From: Micromonospora luteifusca
GTDB lineage: Bacteria; Actinomycetota; Actinomycetes; Mycobacteriales; Micromonosporaceae
Assembly: GCF_016907275.1 (NCBI RefSeq)
Contig: NZ_JAFBBP010000001.1
Coordinates: 6,314,001-6,378,000, forward strand
Reading direction: 5' to 3'
DNA: 64,000 nucleotides
The notes below the pieces were generated by a model. That model was not told the DNA's origin, made no database searches, and was given only the letters and a program-made list of their open reading frames with translations. How positions within the stretch are numbered: position 1 is the first letter of the stretch; each line of letters begins with the position of its first letter. This document shows positions 1 through 8,364 of the stretch, in pieces. The position numbers were made by a program, and so were the translations under genes.

Positions 1-412
1 TGCTCTCGCCCTCGATCTCCACCCGCATCTGCACGACCACTCGGCACCCGGCCGCCATTCGGCGGGCCTCCAGGAGGGTCGCGGCGCCGCGTACCCGCGA
101 GCCGGCCGGAACCGGAGCGCGTAGGCGTACGTTGTTCAGCCCGGCGTTGATGACCAGGCCGACGCCGTCGACCTCGACCAGTTCGGACAGGAAGGTGGCG
201 CAGAGCGAGAGCGTGAGCATGCCGTGCGCGATTGTCGTCTGGAAGGGACTTTCCGCCGCCGCCCGCTCCTCGTCGACGTGTATCCACTGGTGGTCGCCGG
301 TCGCCTCGGCGAACGTGTTGATCCGGGCCTGGTCGACGAGGTGCCATCCGGTTGTGCCGAGTGGTTGGCCGGTCCGCTCGAGCAGAGCGTCGATGGTGTC
401 GTATCGAGTCAC
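1..412 (-). CDS. MaoC-family (R)-specific enoyl-CoA hydratase / hotdog dehydratase, C-terminus beyond the window edge
   Basis: The minus strand encodes at least 137 residues of a hotdog-fold MaoC-like hydratase. The fingerprint is a conserved FAEATGDHQWIHVD block near residue 30, carrying the D and H of the hydratase 2 motif (D-x4-H), followed by TTIAHGMLTLSL. Such proteins hydrate enoyl-CoA or act on related thioesters in lipid or polyketide metabolism. I chose the GTG at 412 because a GGAAAGG sequence lies about seven bases upstream; an in-frame GTG at 421 is the alternative. The family is usually about 150 residues, so only the last few are missing. Substrate cannot be told from sequence. 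It lies downstream of the HAD gene on the same strand, 136 bases away. Confidence 0.85.
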   Translation of the reverse strand, partial: MTRYDTIDALLERTGQPLGTTGWHLVDQARINTFAEATGDHQWIHVDEERAAAESPFQTTIAHGMLTLSLCATFLSELVEVDGVGLVINAGLNNVRLRAPVPAGSRVRGAATLLEARRMAAGCRVVVQMRVEIEGES

Positions 413-548
413 GCTGTTCACCTTTCCGGCAGAGACGGCCCGCCATAACCCCGCCGCGGTCATCGGCAGTGAAGTCGCGTCCATGGTGGTGCCCGGCGGA
501 CGGAGTGCCCCGGCAGCGGTGTCGCGACGACGATCGGGGACGCCGCGG

Positions 549-1247
549 TCAGCTGACCGGCCCCGGTGCCTTGTCTTCCCGGGAGAGGCCGCCGCCCCTC
601 CAGGTCACCGTGGTCAGCCGGGCACCGAGCAGTCGCCGTGCTCTGGCGACCTGGCGCGCGTTCGCGTTGACCAACACTGCCTGCTCGGCGGCGGCAAGCA
701 CGGGTAGATCCGAAAGCGAGTCGCTGTAGGCCACCCGCCAGGGTGGCGTCACGCCCTGGGCGGCGAGCTGCACCATTTTGGTCGCCCCGTAGTTGTGCAC
801 GAGCAGCTTCGGCCCGTGGATGTGCGAGGCCACGAGTTCGACCTCGGCGAGGCCGATCGCGTCGAGCACCGCGCGGGCCAGGGTGTGCTCGCAACCGGTG
901 ACCACGACGACCCGATCGCCGGCGTCAAGGTGGGTGCGGATCATCTGCAGGCCGGGCGCGATGATCCGCTCGGGCTCCGCACCGAGGTCCGCTCCGAAAC
1001 GCCCCAGTTCCGCCCGTAACTGGTCCGCGCTGCGGCCCCGCAGGCCTATGCGGCTCATCCACCACGCTGCCCGGGGGCGGTAGGCGGGAATGGCGACCAT
1101 GGGTGCGAGGAGGACAGCCAGGATGACGGCGACCGGCAATCGGGCACCCGCGAAAGCAATGCGTCGCATGAAGAGCCCGAATGCATCCCCGCGCAGCAGC
1201 ACGCCGTCGAAATCGAAGATGACGGTGGCGGCGGAAGGTGCCCTCAT
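549..1247 (-). CDS. HAD-superfamily phosphatase (HAD-IB-like)
   Basis: The product has 232 residues and starts MRAPSAATVIFDFDGV. Residues D12 and D14 form HAD motif I (DxD), TG in VVVVTGC is motif II, and YSDSLSDLPVL is the acidic motif IV that binds Mg2+. The spacing fits the HAD-IB group (SerB and lysophospholipid/glycerol phosphatase relatives). A hydrophobic stretch at about residues 33-55 could sit against or in the membrane. The ATG at 1247 was chosen because DFDGV should lie close to the N-terminus; upstream extension would give a Pro/Arg-rich, non-homologous leader and would overlap the divergent gene. The substrate is unknown. Confidence 0.85.
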   Translation of the reverse strand: MRAPSAATVIFDFDGVLLRGDAFGLFMRRIAFAGARLPVAVILAVLLAPMVAIPAYRPRAAWWMSRIGLRGRSADQLRAELGRFGADLGAEPERIIAPGLQMIRTHLDAGDRVVVVTGCEHTLARAVLDAIGLAEVELVASHIHGPKLLVHNYGATKMVQLAAQGVTPPWRVAYSDSLSDLPVLAAAEQAVLVNANARQVARARRLLGARLTTVTWRGGGLSREDKAPGPVS

Positions 1248-1391
1248 CGGTCTATCGGCTCCCGGGCCGCAGGTGATTCGGCATGCGCCGATTGTATGGG
1301 GCCGGTCCTGCACCGGTGCCCGGGCAAACAGGTGACCGAGAGTGTGTACGGCCCGGCGCGCTGGGCTCAGGCATCGCCGAGTGGGCACAAT

Positions 1392-1589
1392 GTGCTGGTG
1401 TCAGATTCTCCTGAACCCCTCCGCTACCGGCTTATCACCGGACCCGATGATGCGGACTTCTGCGCCCGTATCAGCGGCCTTCTCGATCAGGGCTATCGGC
1501 TGTACGGCTCTCCGGCGCTGACCTTCAACGGAGAACGGGTCATCGCCGCTCAGGCGGTGGTGCTGCCGAACCCGGCCGACGAGCAGTGA
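1392..1589 (+). CDS. DUF1737 domain protein
   Basis: This is a small protein of about 65 residues containing the DUF1737 core: YRLITGPDDADFC, then LLDQGYRLYGSPALTF, then a C-terminal GERVIAAQAVV. Family members are short and of unknown function. The start is uncertain: GTG at 1392 or at 1398, neither with a clear ribosome binding site. Starts upstream would run into the promoter region shared with the divergent HAD gene. Confidence in the family is good, in the start codon moderate. Confidence 0.75.
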   Translation: MLVSDSPEPLRYRLITGPDDADFCARISGLLDQGYRLYGSPALTFNGERVIAAQAVVLPNPADEQ

Positions 1590-2048
1590 GCAGTTCTCAT
1601 CCCGGGTAGGCGGCGGTGTCGACGCGGTGCAGGACGAGGACGACCCACACGCTTGTGGTCATCTGGCGCGCAGCACCAGGCCGGCGAGGCTGTGGCTGCG
1701 GTACGGGCGGTTGTCCCCATGATCGCGCTCGAACATGGATGTGGTGGCCTCCCGAGAAGGCGAGGCCACTACGTCCTGGATCGAGCGTGACCTTGCCCGG
1801 CATCGGGACGGACGGGCGGACGGGTTGGTGCGGGGTGGGGGTTGATCTTGACGGGCTGGTCGCCGCGCAGCGCCGCCGGCAGTTGGCCGGTTGATCCCGC
1901 TGCACGGCACACCGCCTGCGCCGCGGCACCCGTGCGTAGGTCGGGACGGACGTCAGCCATACGCTGGCACCCAGCACAAGGACGTGGAGCTCCGCACTCA
2001 TCGGGCGGCGCGACCCGCTCCGTTCCGACTCCCAGGGCTGGGCAGAGC
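1590..2048. other. 459-bp stretch without a convincing gene
   Basis: Several open frames exist on both strands but none gives a recognisable domain, a good start or normal composition; the minus-strand frames are rich in Pro and Arg. The phrase RSHSLAGLVLRAR can be read on the minus strand just before a stop at about 1660. Together with frame changes upstream, this could be the decayed C-terminus of a lost gene, but I cannot name it. The 3' end of the stretch must hold the promoter of the GntR gene. Confidence 0.4.
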
Positions 2049-2822
2049 ATGCGCGACATTCCGGGTAGAACTCCGAAGTACATGGTCATCCGCGACGACC
2101 TGATCAGGCGAATCAGGAGTGGGGAGTTCGCTCCCGGCGACGCGCTGCCCGGCCAGCGTCACCTGAGCGATGAGTACGGCGTCAGCCTCATGACGCTGCG
2201 CCAGGCGCTGGACGAGCTCTGCGGTCGGGGAGTGGTCGAGCAGCTTCCCGGCAAGGGCACCTACGTCCGGGCGGTGCCGGTCCCGTACTCGATGGGCAAT
2301 CTGCGCAGCCTGGCCGACGACTTGCGCGCGCACGGCATCGAGGTGCTGACCCGGGTGCTCGGACGAGACATCATTCCCGTGCCCGAGGATCTCGTCACGC
2401 GGTTGGGGATCCCCTCGGACGGTGAGGTGCTCAAGCTGGAGCGGATCCGGGTCGTCCGGGGCGCACCGCTGATCCACCAGCTGTCCTACCTTCCGCAGCC
2501 CTTCGCCGGCCTGCTCAAGGACGTCGATTTCGAGGAGCAGGAGCTGTACGCCGTGCTCGCCGAGCGGGCGGACGCGGTGGCCGTACAGGCCGAGGAGACG
2601 ATCTCGCCGGTGCTCATGCCCGAGCACATCGGCGAGCTGCTCGGACTGCCCGCCGGTGAGCCGGCCATGCGTAGCGAGCGGATCACCCGGGACGCCAGTC
2701 GGCGCATCCTGGTCGTCGACCTTGCCATCCTCGCCGGAAACAGCGTCGTGATCATGAATACCCGCGAGGTCAGCGGCGACCAGGTCAGCTATGCGATGGG
2801 CGACGGCACCAGGCTGTCGTGA
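2049..2822 (+). CDS. GntR-family regulator with UTRA effector domain (HutC subfamily)
   Basis: The protein has 257 residues. Residues about 8-75 form the winged helix, including the recognition segment HLSDEYGVSLMTLRQALDEL and the wing GKGTYVRA. Residues about 95-245 form a UTRA domain with typical LGIPSDGEVLKLERIRVV and PEHIGELLGLPAGEPAM segments. HutC-type regulators bind a small molecule in UTRA and usually repress neighbouring genes. The ATG at 2049 places the helix-turn-helix at the N-terminus as is normal; longer reading upstream gives unrelated sequence. It is followed in the same direction by trpBA after 147 bases containing repeated TCTAGAACT-like sites. It may therefore control tryptophan synthase, which would be unusual for this family. 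Confidence 0.9.
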   Translation: MRDIPGRTPKYMVIRDDLIRRIRSGEFAPGDALPGQRHLSDEYGVSLMTLRQALDELCGRGVVEQLPGKGTYVRAVPVPYSMGNLRSLADDLRAHGIEVLTRVLGRDIIPVPEDLVTRLGIPSDGEVLKLERIRVVRGAPLIHQLSYLPQPFAGLLKDVDFEEQELYAVLAERADAVAVQAEETISPVLMPEHIGELLGLPAGEPAMRSERITRDASRRILVVDLAILAGNSVVIMNTREVSGDQVSYAMGDGTRLS

Positions 2823-2881
2823 CCACCGGCGCTGCGGACTCTGCCTGCGGCGCGTCGTCCTGGCCGACGGCGGGGGACCGT

Positions 2882-2955
2882 TCTAGAACTATTTCTCCAG
2901 AGATCTAGAACTGGATCAGGTTGCCCTGCTATAAACAGGCGACTGTTATAGAACT
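2882..2955 (+). promoter_or_regulatory. trpBA upstream region: three phased TCTAGAACT-type repeats and an inverted repeat
   Basis: TCTAGAACT occurs at 2882-2890 and again at 2904-2912; a variant TATAGAACT is at 2947-2955. The spacings are 22 and 43 bases, close to two and four helical turns, so the sites face the same side of the DNA. CTATAAACAG at 2929-2938 and CTGTTATAG at 2943-2951 form a near-perfect inverted repeat around GCGA. A TTGCCC at 2921-2926 and TGTTAT at 2944-2949, 17 bases apart, could be the -35 and -10 elements, so the inverted repeat would overlap the promoter. Binding by the upstream GntR regulator is an inference. Confidence 0.6.
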
Positions 2956-2969
2956 GTGGGAGGACTGCC

Positions 2970-4172
2970 GTGGATCAGCTACTGCGCACCGGCCACCAAC
3001 CCGACCCGGTCGACTCTCGTCGACCCTCGGGGCTCGGCAGATTCGGCGAGTACGGCGGGCGCTTCGTTCCCGAATCGCTGGTCCCGGCCTGTGAGGAGGT
3101 CGAGCGCGCCTTCGCCGAGGCGTGGGGCGACCCGCTGTTCCGGGCCGAACTGAACCACCTGCTCGCCGTCTACGTCGGCCGCCCGACGCCGCTGACCCCC
3201 ACCGCGCGACTCTCCGCAGAGTTGGGCGTCAACCTGTGGCTCAAGCGCGAGGACCTCACCCACACCGGCTCGCACAAGATCAACAATGTGCTGGGTCAGG
3301 CACTGCTGGCGCGGCGGATGGGCAAGCGGCGGCTGATCGCCGAGACCGGTGCGGGCCAGCACGGCGTGGCCACCGCCACCGCCGGGGCACTGCTCGGCAT
3401 GCCGACCACCGTCCTGATGGGCGAGAAGGACACCGAACGGCAGCAGCTCAACGTCTTCCGGATGAAGATGCTCGGTGCCGAGGTGATACCGGTAACCTCC
3501 GGCAGCCGCACCCTCAAGGACGCGTGCAGCGAGGCTCTGCGCCACTGGGTCACCTCCGTCGATGACGCCTACTACTGCCTCGGCTCGGCGATGGGCCCGC
3601 ACCCGTACCCCTGGATGGTCCGCCAGTTCCAGCGGGTGATCGGTGAGGAGGCCCGCGCGCAGTGCGCGGCCGACCTCGTCAGCGGCACGCCCGACTACGT
3701 CGTGGCCTGCGTCGGCGGCGGGTCCAACGCGGCCGGCACGTTCGCCGGCTTCGTCGACACACCGGCCCGGTTGATCGGCGTCGAGGCGGCCGGTGGCGCC
3801 GCGATCAGTGCCGGCACGACCGGCGTGCTGCACGGCTTCCGTTCCAAGGTGCTGCAGGACGAGCACGGGCAGATCAGCGAGGCCCACTCGATCGCCGCCG
3901 GCCTGGACTATCCGGGTGTCGGCCCGGAGCACGCGTACTTGGCCGAGTCGGGCCGGGCCACCTACGTGACGGTGGACGACGTCGAGGTGCTGGCCGCGAC
4001 CCATCGGCTGGCCCGCACCGAGGGCATCCTCTGCGCGCTAGAATCCGCCCACGCGGTGGCCTGGGTGATCCGCGCCGCCGGTGACGGCACGATCCCCCCG
4101 GGCTCGACGGTGATGCTGACGCTCTCCGGCCGGGGCGACAAGGACATGGCGACCCTGATGGAGCTGTCGTGA
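2970..4172 (+). CDS. trpB: Tryptophan synthase beta subunit
   Basis: The product has 400 residues, full length for TrpB. It catalyses the PLP-dependent condensation of indole with serine to give tryptophan. The N-terminus has the typical [14 protein letters not shown]103 in [10 protein letters not shown] is the Schiff-base lysine, E125 lies in [14 protein letters not shown] binds the PLP phosphate, and the C-terminus has SGRGDKD. It is a TrpB1-type enzyme that would partner TrpA. The GTG start at 2970 is supported by GGGAGG at 2958-2963. No trpE, trpD, trpC or trpF lies nearby, so this is a detached trpBA pair under its own regulator. Confidence 0.96.
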   Translation: MDQLLRTGHQPDPVDSRRPSGLGRFGEYGGRFVPESLVPACEEVERAFAEAWGDPLFRAELNHLLAVYVGRPTPLTPTARLSAELGVNLWLKREDLTHTGSHKINNVLGQALLARRMGKRRLIAETGAGQHGVATATAGALLGMPTTVLMGEKDTERQQLNVFRMKMLGAEVIPVTSGSRTLKDACSEALRHWVTSVDDAYYCLGSAMGPHPYPWMVRQFQRVIGEEARAQCAADLVSGTPDYVVACVGGGSNAAGTFAGFVDTPARLIGVEAAGGAAISAGTTGVLHGFRSKVLQDEHGQISEAHSIAAGLDYPGVGPEHAYLAESGRATYVTVDDVEVLAATHRLARTEGILCALESAHAVAWVIRAAGDGTIPPGSTVMLTLSGRGDKDMATLMELS

Positions 4173-4951
4173 ACGCAGTGGAAACCCGCGCCCGTGCGGC
4201 CAAGGCCACCGGCCGCAAGCTGCTCGTGCCGTACGTGACCGGCGGTGTCACCGAGAACTGGACCGACCTGCTGCGGGCCGCCGTGGACGCGGGCGCCGAC
4301 GCCATCGAGATCGGCCTCCCGTTCTCCGACCCCACCCTGGACGGGCCGGTCGTGCAGCAGTCGTCGCACCAGGCTTTGAGCCGGGGTGCCACCACCCGCC
4401 AGATCCTCGACGACGTCTCGCGGCTCGGACTGCCCGTGCCGCTGATCGCGTTCACCTACGCCAACCTGGTCCTGCACGGCGGCGCCGATCAGTTCTGCGC
4501 CGCGCTCGCCGATGCCGGGGTGGGCGGCCTGATCGTGCCAGACCTGCCGGTCGACGAGATGGAGCCGGTCGCCACCGCGGCGGCGGACACCAAGCTCGAC
4601 CTGGTGCTGCTCGCGTCCCCGGCGACCACGCCGCACCGCCGCACCGAGATCGCCAAGCGCAGCCGAGGCTTCATCTACGCCGTCAGTGTCATGGCGACCA
4701 CGGGCGAGCAGTCGCAGCTGGGGCAGGCCGGCCAGCAACTGGTGACGTCGCTGCGGCAGGCCACCGACCTGCCCGTGGTTCTCGGCTTCGGGATCTCCGG
4801 TCCACGGCAGGCGGCCGAGGCCTGTGGTTACGCCGACGGCGTCGCGGTGGGCTCGGCGCTCATGCGTCGCGTGCTCGACGGGGCCGGGGCGGCGGAACTC
4901 GGCGACTTCCTGGGAGAGTTCCGGACCGCGCTGGACAGGACCACCCGATGA
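4169..4951 (+). CDS. trpA: Tryptophan synthase alpha subunit
   Basis: This TIM-barrel protein of 260 residues cleaves indole-3-glycerol phosphate to indole and glyceraldehyde 3-phosphate and passes indole to TrpB. The catalytic acids are E47 (in [11 protein letters not shown]) and D58 (in PTLDGP). The phosphate-binding GFGIS and later GVAVGSAL segments are present. The GTG start overlaps the trpB stop by four bases (GTGA), a sign of translational coupling. The usual LADGP motif reads TLDGP here, a mild departure. The supply of indole-3-glycerol phosphate must come from genes elsewhere. Confidence 0.95.
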   Translation: MNAVETRARAAKATGRKLLVPYVTGGVTENWTDLLRAAVDAGADAIEIGLPFSDPTLDGPVVQQSSHQALSRGATTRQILDDVSRLGLPVPLIAFTYANLVLHGGADQFCAALADAGVGGLIVPDLPVDEMEPVATAAADTKLDLVLLASPATTPHRRTEIAKRSRGFIYAVSVMATTGEQSQLGQAGQQLVTSLRQATDLPVVLGFGISGPRQAAEACGYADGVAVGSALMRRVLDGAGAAELGDFLGEFRTALDRTTR

Positions 4952-5069
4952 CGCCACCGCTGGGGCGCAGTTGCAGACTCGCTGCGAGGTGTGGTCGTCG
5001 GCGCCATGCTGGCCCACGATGGTGGGAAACGGAGATGACGCGAGACGCCGATTGGTGAATCTTGTAGGG

Positions 5070-5639
5070 ATGGCGGCCGCCGATGACATGAGCGACGACG
5101 AGAACTGGGCGGGCGGGTTCTACGAAGTCATCCTCGTCCTCGGCGCAACCGACGATGCCAGACTCGACCGGGCCGTGCGGTCTCTGTGGCGGGCCGCCGG
5201 CGTCCGCGAGTGCCGCGTAGGGCCTGGACTGGTCGACGTCGAGCCTGGTGCGGCCGCGTTCGAGGTGGGTGGGCACCTGCACGGGACCCTGACCCTGCCG
5301 TCCGGCGGCCGGATGGTCTGCGGTGGCTTCTCCTCCCGGTACGAGGGAACCGACAGCCTCGCGTTCTACCTACCGCTCGGTGCGCTGGCCCGGCTCGACG
5401 AGCGGATCGGCGGGTACCCCTTCGATGAACGTAGCGGGGTCGAATCACTGACCTGGCGAGCGCCGCTCGATCGGTGGCTCGCCGACGTGGCCGTCGCCGT
5501 GTACGCCGACGTGCCCTTCCACCGTGCGCTGATCGGCTTCGAGGTCGATCAGGACGCCGACATCACGGCCGACGAGAGGTATGCCGCCGTCCTGCTGCCC
5601 CGACCCGACGGCATGGACTACCGGCCAGCAACCGCATGA
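5070..5639 (+). CDS. Hypothetical protein, about 189 residues
   Basis: I do not recognise this protein. It is soluble and rather acidic, with no signal peptide or membrane segment. It has two roughly similar halves of alternating hydrophobic strands, such as FYEVILVLGATDDARLDRAV and LADVAVAVYADVPFHRALIG, which hint at an alpha/beta fold. The coding character is strong from about residue 7 (SDDENWAGGF) to the end. The start is uncertain: ATG at 5070 or 5088, with no strong ribosome binding site. It follows trpA by 118 bases on the same strand and is closed by a hairpin at 5669-5696. Confidence 0.6.
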   Translation: MAAADDMSDDENWAGGFYEVILVLGATDDARLDRAVRSLWRAAGVRECRVGPGLVDVEPGAAAFEVGGHLHGTLTLPSGGRMVCGGFSSRYEGTDSLAFYLPLGALARLDERIGGYPFDERSGVESLTWRAPLDRWLADVAVAVYADVPFHRALIGFEVDQDADITADERYAAVLLPRPDGMDYRPATA

Positions 5640-5668
5640 CCGTCTGACGAGGCCGTGCAGCGGCGACC

Positions 5669-5696
5669 GACGCCCACACCAGTGCGCGTGGGCGTC
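5669..5696 (+). terminator. Hairpin terminator after the 5.07-kb gene
   Basis: GACGCCCAC at 5669-5677 pairs perfectly with GTGGGCGTC at 5688-5696 across a ten-base loop. It lies 30 bases past the stop codon. There is no clear U-tract. Confidence 0.55.
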
Positions 5697-5879
5697 ACCG
5701 ATCGTCATGCCGTGAGCCGCCGTTTTCTCCTGCGGGGACCAGCCGTGAGGAAGACTGGAACCATCAGCGGCGGTTCGCGTTCGATCTCGGTGCTACGACG
5801 ATCGGATCGCGCGCCTCTCGGGCCATGGCTGACGACGGAGCCAGCGCGCTGACGGGCGGGCTGACAAGGAGTGGCGAGC

Positions 5880-6914
5880 GTGAGCAATACGGATCTTGGC
5901 GCCCGCAGTGACCGGGGCAGTGAGTACGCCGACCTGTCGCGCCTGGTCCGCGGCGCGGGCCTCCTCGACCGACGACCTCGCTACTACGCGGCGCGAGTGA
6001 CGCTGGTGCTGGTTTGCCTCGGTGCCGTGGGCGTGATCTTCGTTCGACTCGGGCCGTCGTGGTGGCAGACGGCCACCGCCGCAGCGCTCGCGGTGCTCTT
6101 CGCGCAACTGGCGTTCCTTGGTCATGACGCGGGCCATCGGCAGATCTTCCGCACCCGCCGAGCGAACGACGTGGTCGGCCTGGTCTGTGGAAACCTGCTG
6201 ACCGGGATCAGTTACGGCTGGTGGGTCGACAAGCACAACCGCCACCACGCACACCCGAACACCGAAGGCCGAGACCCCGACATCCTGGTGGTTCCGCTGT
6301 CCTTCACTCCGGCCCAGGCCGCGACCCAGCGTGGCCTGCGGGCGCTGTTCGTCCGGCACCAGGCGGCGCTGTTCTTCCCCGTGCTGCTGGTGGAGGGTCT
6401 GCATCTGCACGGCGCCAGCGTCCGGGCGGTCGTCCGCGGCGGGCTCCGGCACCGGGCAACGGAGGCGGGCCTGCTCGTCCTGCACCTCGCTGGCTACCTC
6501 GCGGCCGTCTTTCTGGTCCTGAGCGTCCCGCAGGCGATCGTGTTCATCCTGGTCAATCAGGCCGTCTTCGGCCTATACCTGGGCAGCTCCTTCGCGCCGA
6601 ACCACAAGGGGATGCCCATCCTGACCGAGGCCGACGACCTCGACTATCTACGCCGACAGGTCCTCACCTCCCGCAACGTGCGTGGCGGGCGGCTCGTCGA
6701 CGCGCTGCTCGGTGGGCTCAACTACCAGATCGAGCACCACCTCTTTCCCAGCATGCCCCGACCGAACCTGCGCGACGCCCAACCGTTGATCCGCCAGTTC
6801 TGCGCCGATCACGGCATCGCCTACCACGAAACCACCCTGACCCAATCGTGGGCGCAGGGCCTGGCGCACCTGCGGGCGGTCGGGACCGGATCGACCCGAC
6901 CGGGTGACGACTGA
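5880..6914 (+). CDS. Membrane fatty-acid desaturase (acyl-lipid type)
   Basis: The protein has 344 residues and three histidine boxes that hold the di-iron centre: HDAGH near residue 80, HNRHH near 120, and QIEHH near 285. Q in the third box is typical of front-end or acyl-lipid desaturases. Hydrophobic pairs at about 40-75 and 195-235 form the membrane hairpins. It would insert double bonds in membrane lipid acyl chains, with electrons from a ferredoxin or cytochrome encoded elsewhere. The GTG at 5880 is preferred over the GTG at 5871 because AAGGAG at 5866-5871 has correct spacing only for 5880. Confidence 0.92.
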   Translation: MSNTDLGARSDRGSEYADLSRLVRGAGLLDRRPRYYAARVTLVLVCLGAVGVIFVRLGPSWWQTATAAALAVLFAQLAFLGHDAGHRQIFRTRRANDVVGLVCGNLLTGISYGWWVDKHNRHHAHPNTEGRDPDILVVPLSFTPAQAATQRGLRALFVRHQAALFFPVLLVEGLHLHGASVRAVVRGGLRHRATEAGLLVLHLAGYLAAVFLVLSVPQAIVFILVNQAVFGLYLGSSFAPNHKGMPILTEADDLDYLRRQVLTSRNVRGGRLVDALLGGLNYQIEHHLFPSMPRPNLRDAQPLIRQFCADHGIAYHETTLTQSWAQGLAHLRAVGTGSTRPGDD

Positions 6915-7036
6915 TCGTCTAACTGCCGACCGGTCGGACGTCGCGGGGCGTGGCCGGTCCGGGAGAGCCAGTACTCGCCCACTCAACGCTATGGTCGAAC
7001 CGGCCGTTGAGACTTTCGAGCGGTATTGGCAGGGCT

Positions 7037-7747
7037 GTGGGGCGCAACCTTCAAGACCGTGGACGGCTCAGGCCGGTTGATCTGGCGCGAGCGCACGGTC
7101 TGTCGACACAGGCGGTCAGGAACTACGAGGAGGTCGGCATCCTTCCGGCCGCTGAACGCACCTCGCACGGGTACCGCACCTACACGACGCTGCACGCGCA
7201 GGCGTTGCACGCGTTCCTCGCGCTCGTGCCCGGCCATGGGCACCGGACGGCCACGGCGATCATGCAGGCGGTCAACCGGGACGCGACCGAGGATGCGCTC
7301 CGGCTCATCGACGAGAGTCACACTCAGCTCGTCGATGACCGCCGCACGCTCGAATCTGTCGAAGCCGCTCTTGGCGATCTGGAGCCCTCGCCACCGCAAC
7401 GCGCCGACATGTTCGTCGGTCCCCTGTCGAAGAGGCTCGGCGTTCGCCCGGCCACCCTGCGCAAATGGGAGCGAGCTGGCGTGGTCCAGCCACACCGTGA
7501 CCCGCAGACGGGCTACCGGGTCTACAGCGCGGCCGATGTACGCGACGCCCTGCTGGCGCACCAGCTCAGGCGAGGCGGCTACCTGCTTGAGCAGATCGCC
7601 CCGCTGATCGCCCAGGTCCGGTCGGCCGGCGGCATCGCGCCGCTCGAATCCATGCTGCGTGACTGGCGTGCCCGCCTCTCCGCGAGGAGTCGCGCGATGC
7701 TCAGCGGTGCTGGCGCACTGGACGCCTACCTGCGCCGTGGATCGTGA
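7037..7747 (+). CDS. TioE-like transcriptional regulator with two MerR-type helix-turn-helix domains
   Basis: The protein has 236 residues with two MerR-type DNA-binding motifs. The first is at residues about 8-60 (LRPVDLARAHGLSTQAVRNY then GYRTYT). The second is at about 125-190 (LSKRLGVRPATLRKWERAGV then GYRVYSAADV). This arrangement matches the actinobacterial TioE regulator family, named after a gene of the thiocoraline cluster of Micromonospora. Having two HTH units in one chain suggests it can bind a palindrome as a monomer. The GTG at 7037 was chosen because the family starts just before RLRPVDLA; its ribosome binding site is weak. Target and ligand are unknown. It lies downstream of the desaturase and converges on marR. 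Confidence 0.82.
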   Translation: MGRNLQDRGRLRPVDLARAHGLSTQAVRNYEEVGILPAAERTSHGYRTYTTLHAQALHAFLALVPGHGHRTATAIMQAVNRDATEDALRLIDESHTQLVDDRRTLESVEAALGDLEPSPPQRADMFVGPLSKRLGVRPATLRKWERAGVVQPHRDPQTGYRVYSAADVRDALLAHQLRRGGYLLEQIAPLIAQVRSAGGIAPLESMLRDWRARLSARSRAMLSGAGALDAYLRRGS

Positions 7748-7797
7748 CGGCCGAGTTGTCGACGGCTTAGATCAGGCCCACATCGTGCTGCCCCGCG

Positions 7798-8301
7798 TCA
7801 ACGATCGACCGCGCCGGCGAGGTCGCGCAGCAGGTCGGCCAGGCGGCGGGCGTCGGTGGGGTCGATCGTTGCGAGCGCCTCGCGTTGCACCGCTAGCCCC
7901 GCGGTGACCGCCTCGTCGACCAGGTCACGGCCGGCCGGGGTGAGCTGCGCGCGAAGCGAGCGGCGGTCGCTGGGATCGGAGGTGCGCGTGATGAACCCCG
8001 CTCTCTCCAGCTTGTCGAGTCGCCCGGTCATGCCGCCCGTGGTGAGCATGAGGGTGTCGGAGAGTTGCTTGGGGGAGAGGTTGAACGGCTCACCGCTGCG
8101 GCGCAGCGTGGCCAGCACGTCGAACTCGCCGCGTCCGATGCCGAGGCGCTGGTACGCCCGCTCCATCCGGTCGCCGATGGCGGCGGCGACGCGGTAGACG
8201 CGGCCGAAGACCTCCATGGGCAGCAGATCGTCGAGATCCGGGCGCTCGTCGCGCCACTGGGTGATGATCGCGTCGACGGCATCGTGGGTCATGGGAGGCA
8301 T
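7798..8301 (-). CDS. MarR-family regulator
   Basis: This is a winged-helix protein of 167 residues. The recognition region is LSPKQLSDTLMLTTGGMTGRL and the wing RTSDPSDRRSLRAQLTPAGR, both diagnostic for MarR. It is transcribed away from the cupin gene, with 63 bases between the two starts carrying repeated TAGCTT(G/A) sites. This suggests it represses itself and the cupin gene and lets go on ligand binding. The start is either ATG at 8301 or ATG at 8292; neither has a ribosome binding site, so the transcript may be leaderless. The ligand is unknown. Confidence 0.92.
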   Translation of the reverse strand: MPPMTHDAVDAIITQWRDERPDLDDLLPMEVFGRVYRVAAAIGDRMERAYQRLGIGRGEFDVLATLRRSGEPFNLSPKQLSDTLMLTTGGMTGRLDKLERAGFITRTSDPSDRRSLRAQLTPAGRDLVDEAVTAGLAVQREALATIDPTDARRLADLLRDLAGAVDR

Positions 8302-8303
8302 GA

Positions 8304-8347
8304 TAGCTTGACGGCAAGTAGCTTAGTGGTAAGTTAATTGCAAGCTA
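8304..8347. promoter_or_regulatory. MarR operator region between marR and cupin gene
   Basis: TAGCTTG at 8304-8310 and TAGCTTA at 8319-8325 are direct repeats 15 bases apart. CAAGCTA at 8341-8347 is the exact inverse of the first. The sites overlap the start of the minus-strand gene and the promoter of the plus-strand gene. Confidence 0.6.
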
Positions 8348-8364
8348 AATGGGGGAGGATCGTC

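Noticed and set aside
1597..2001. Minus-strand 134-codon frame as a gene
   Set aside because: No ribosome binding site, low-complexity Pro/Arg translation and no recognisable family.
1842..2048. 69-residue N-terminal extension of the GntR regulator
   Set aside because: Pro/Arg/Ala-rich and unlike the family, whose helix-turn-helix lies at the N-terminus. ATG 2049 fits.
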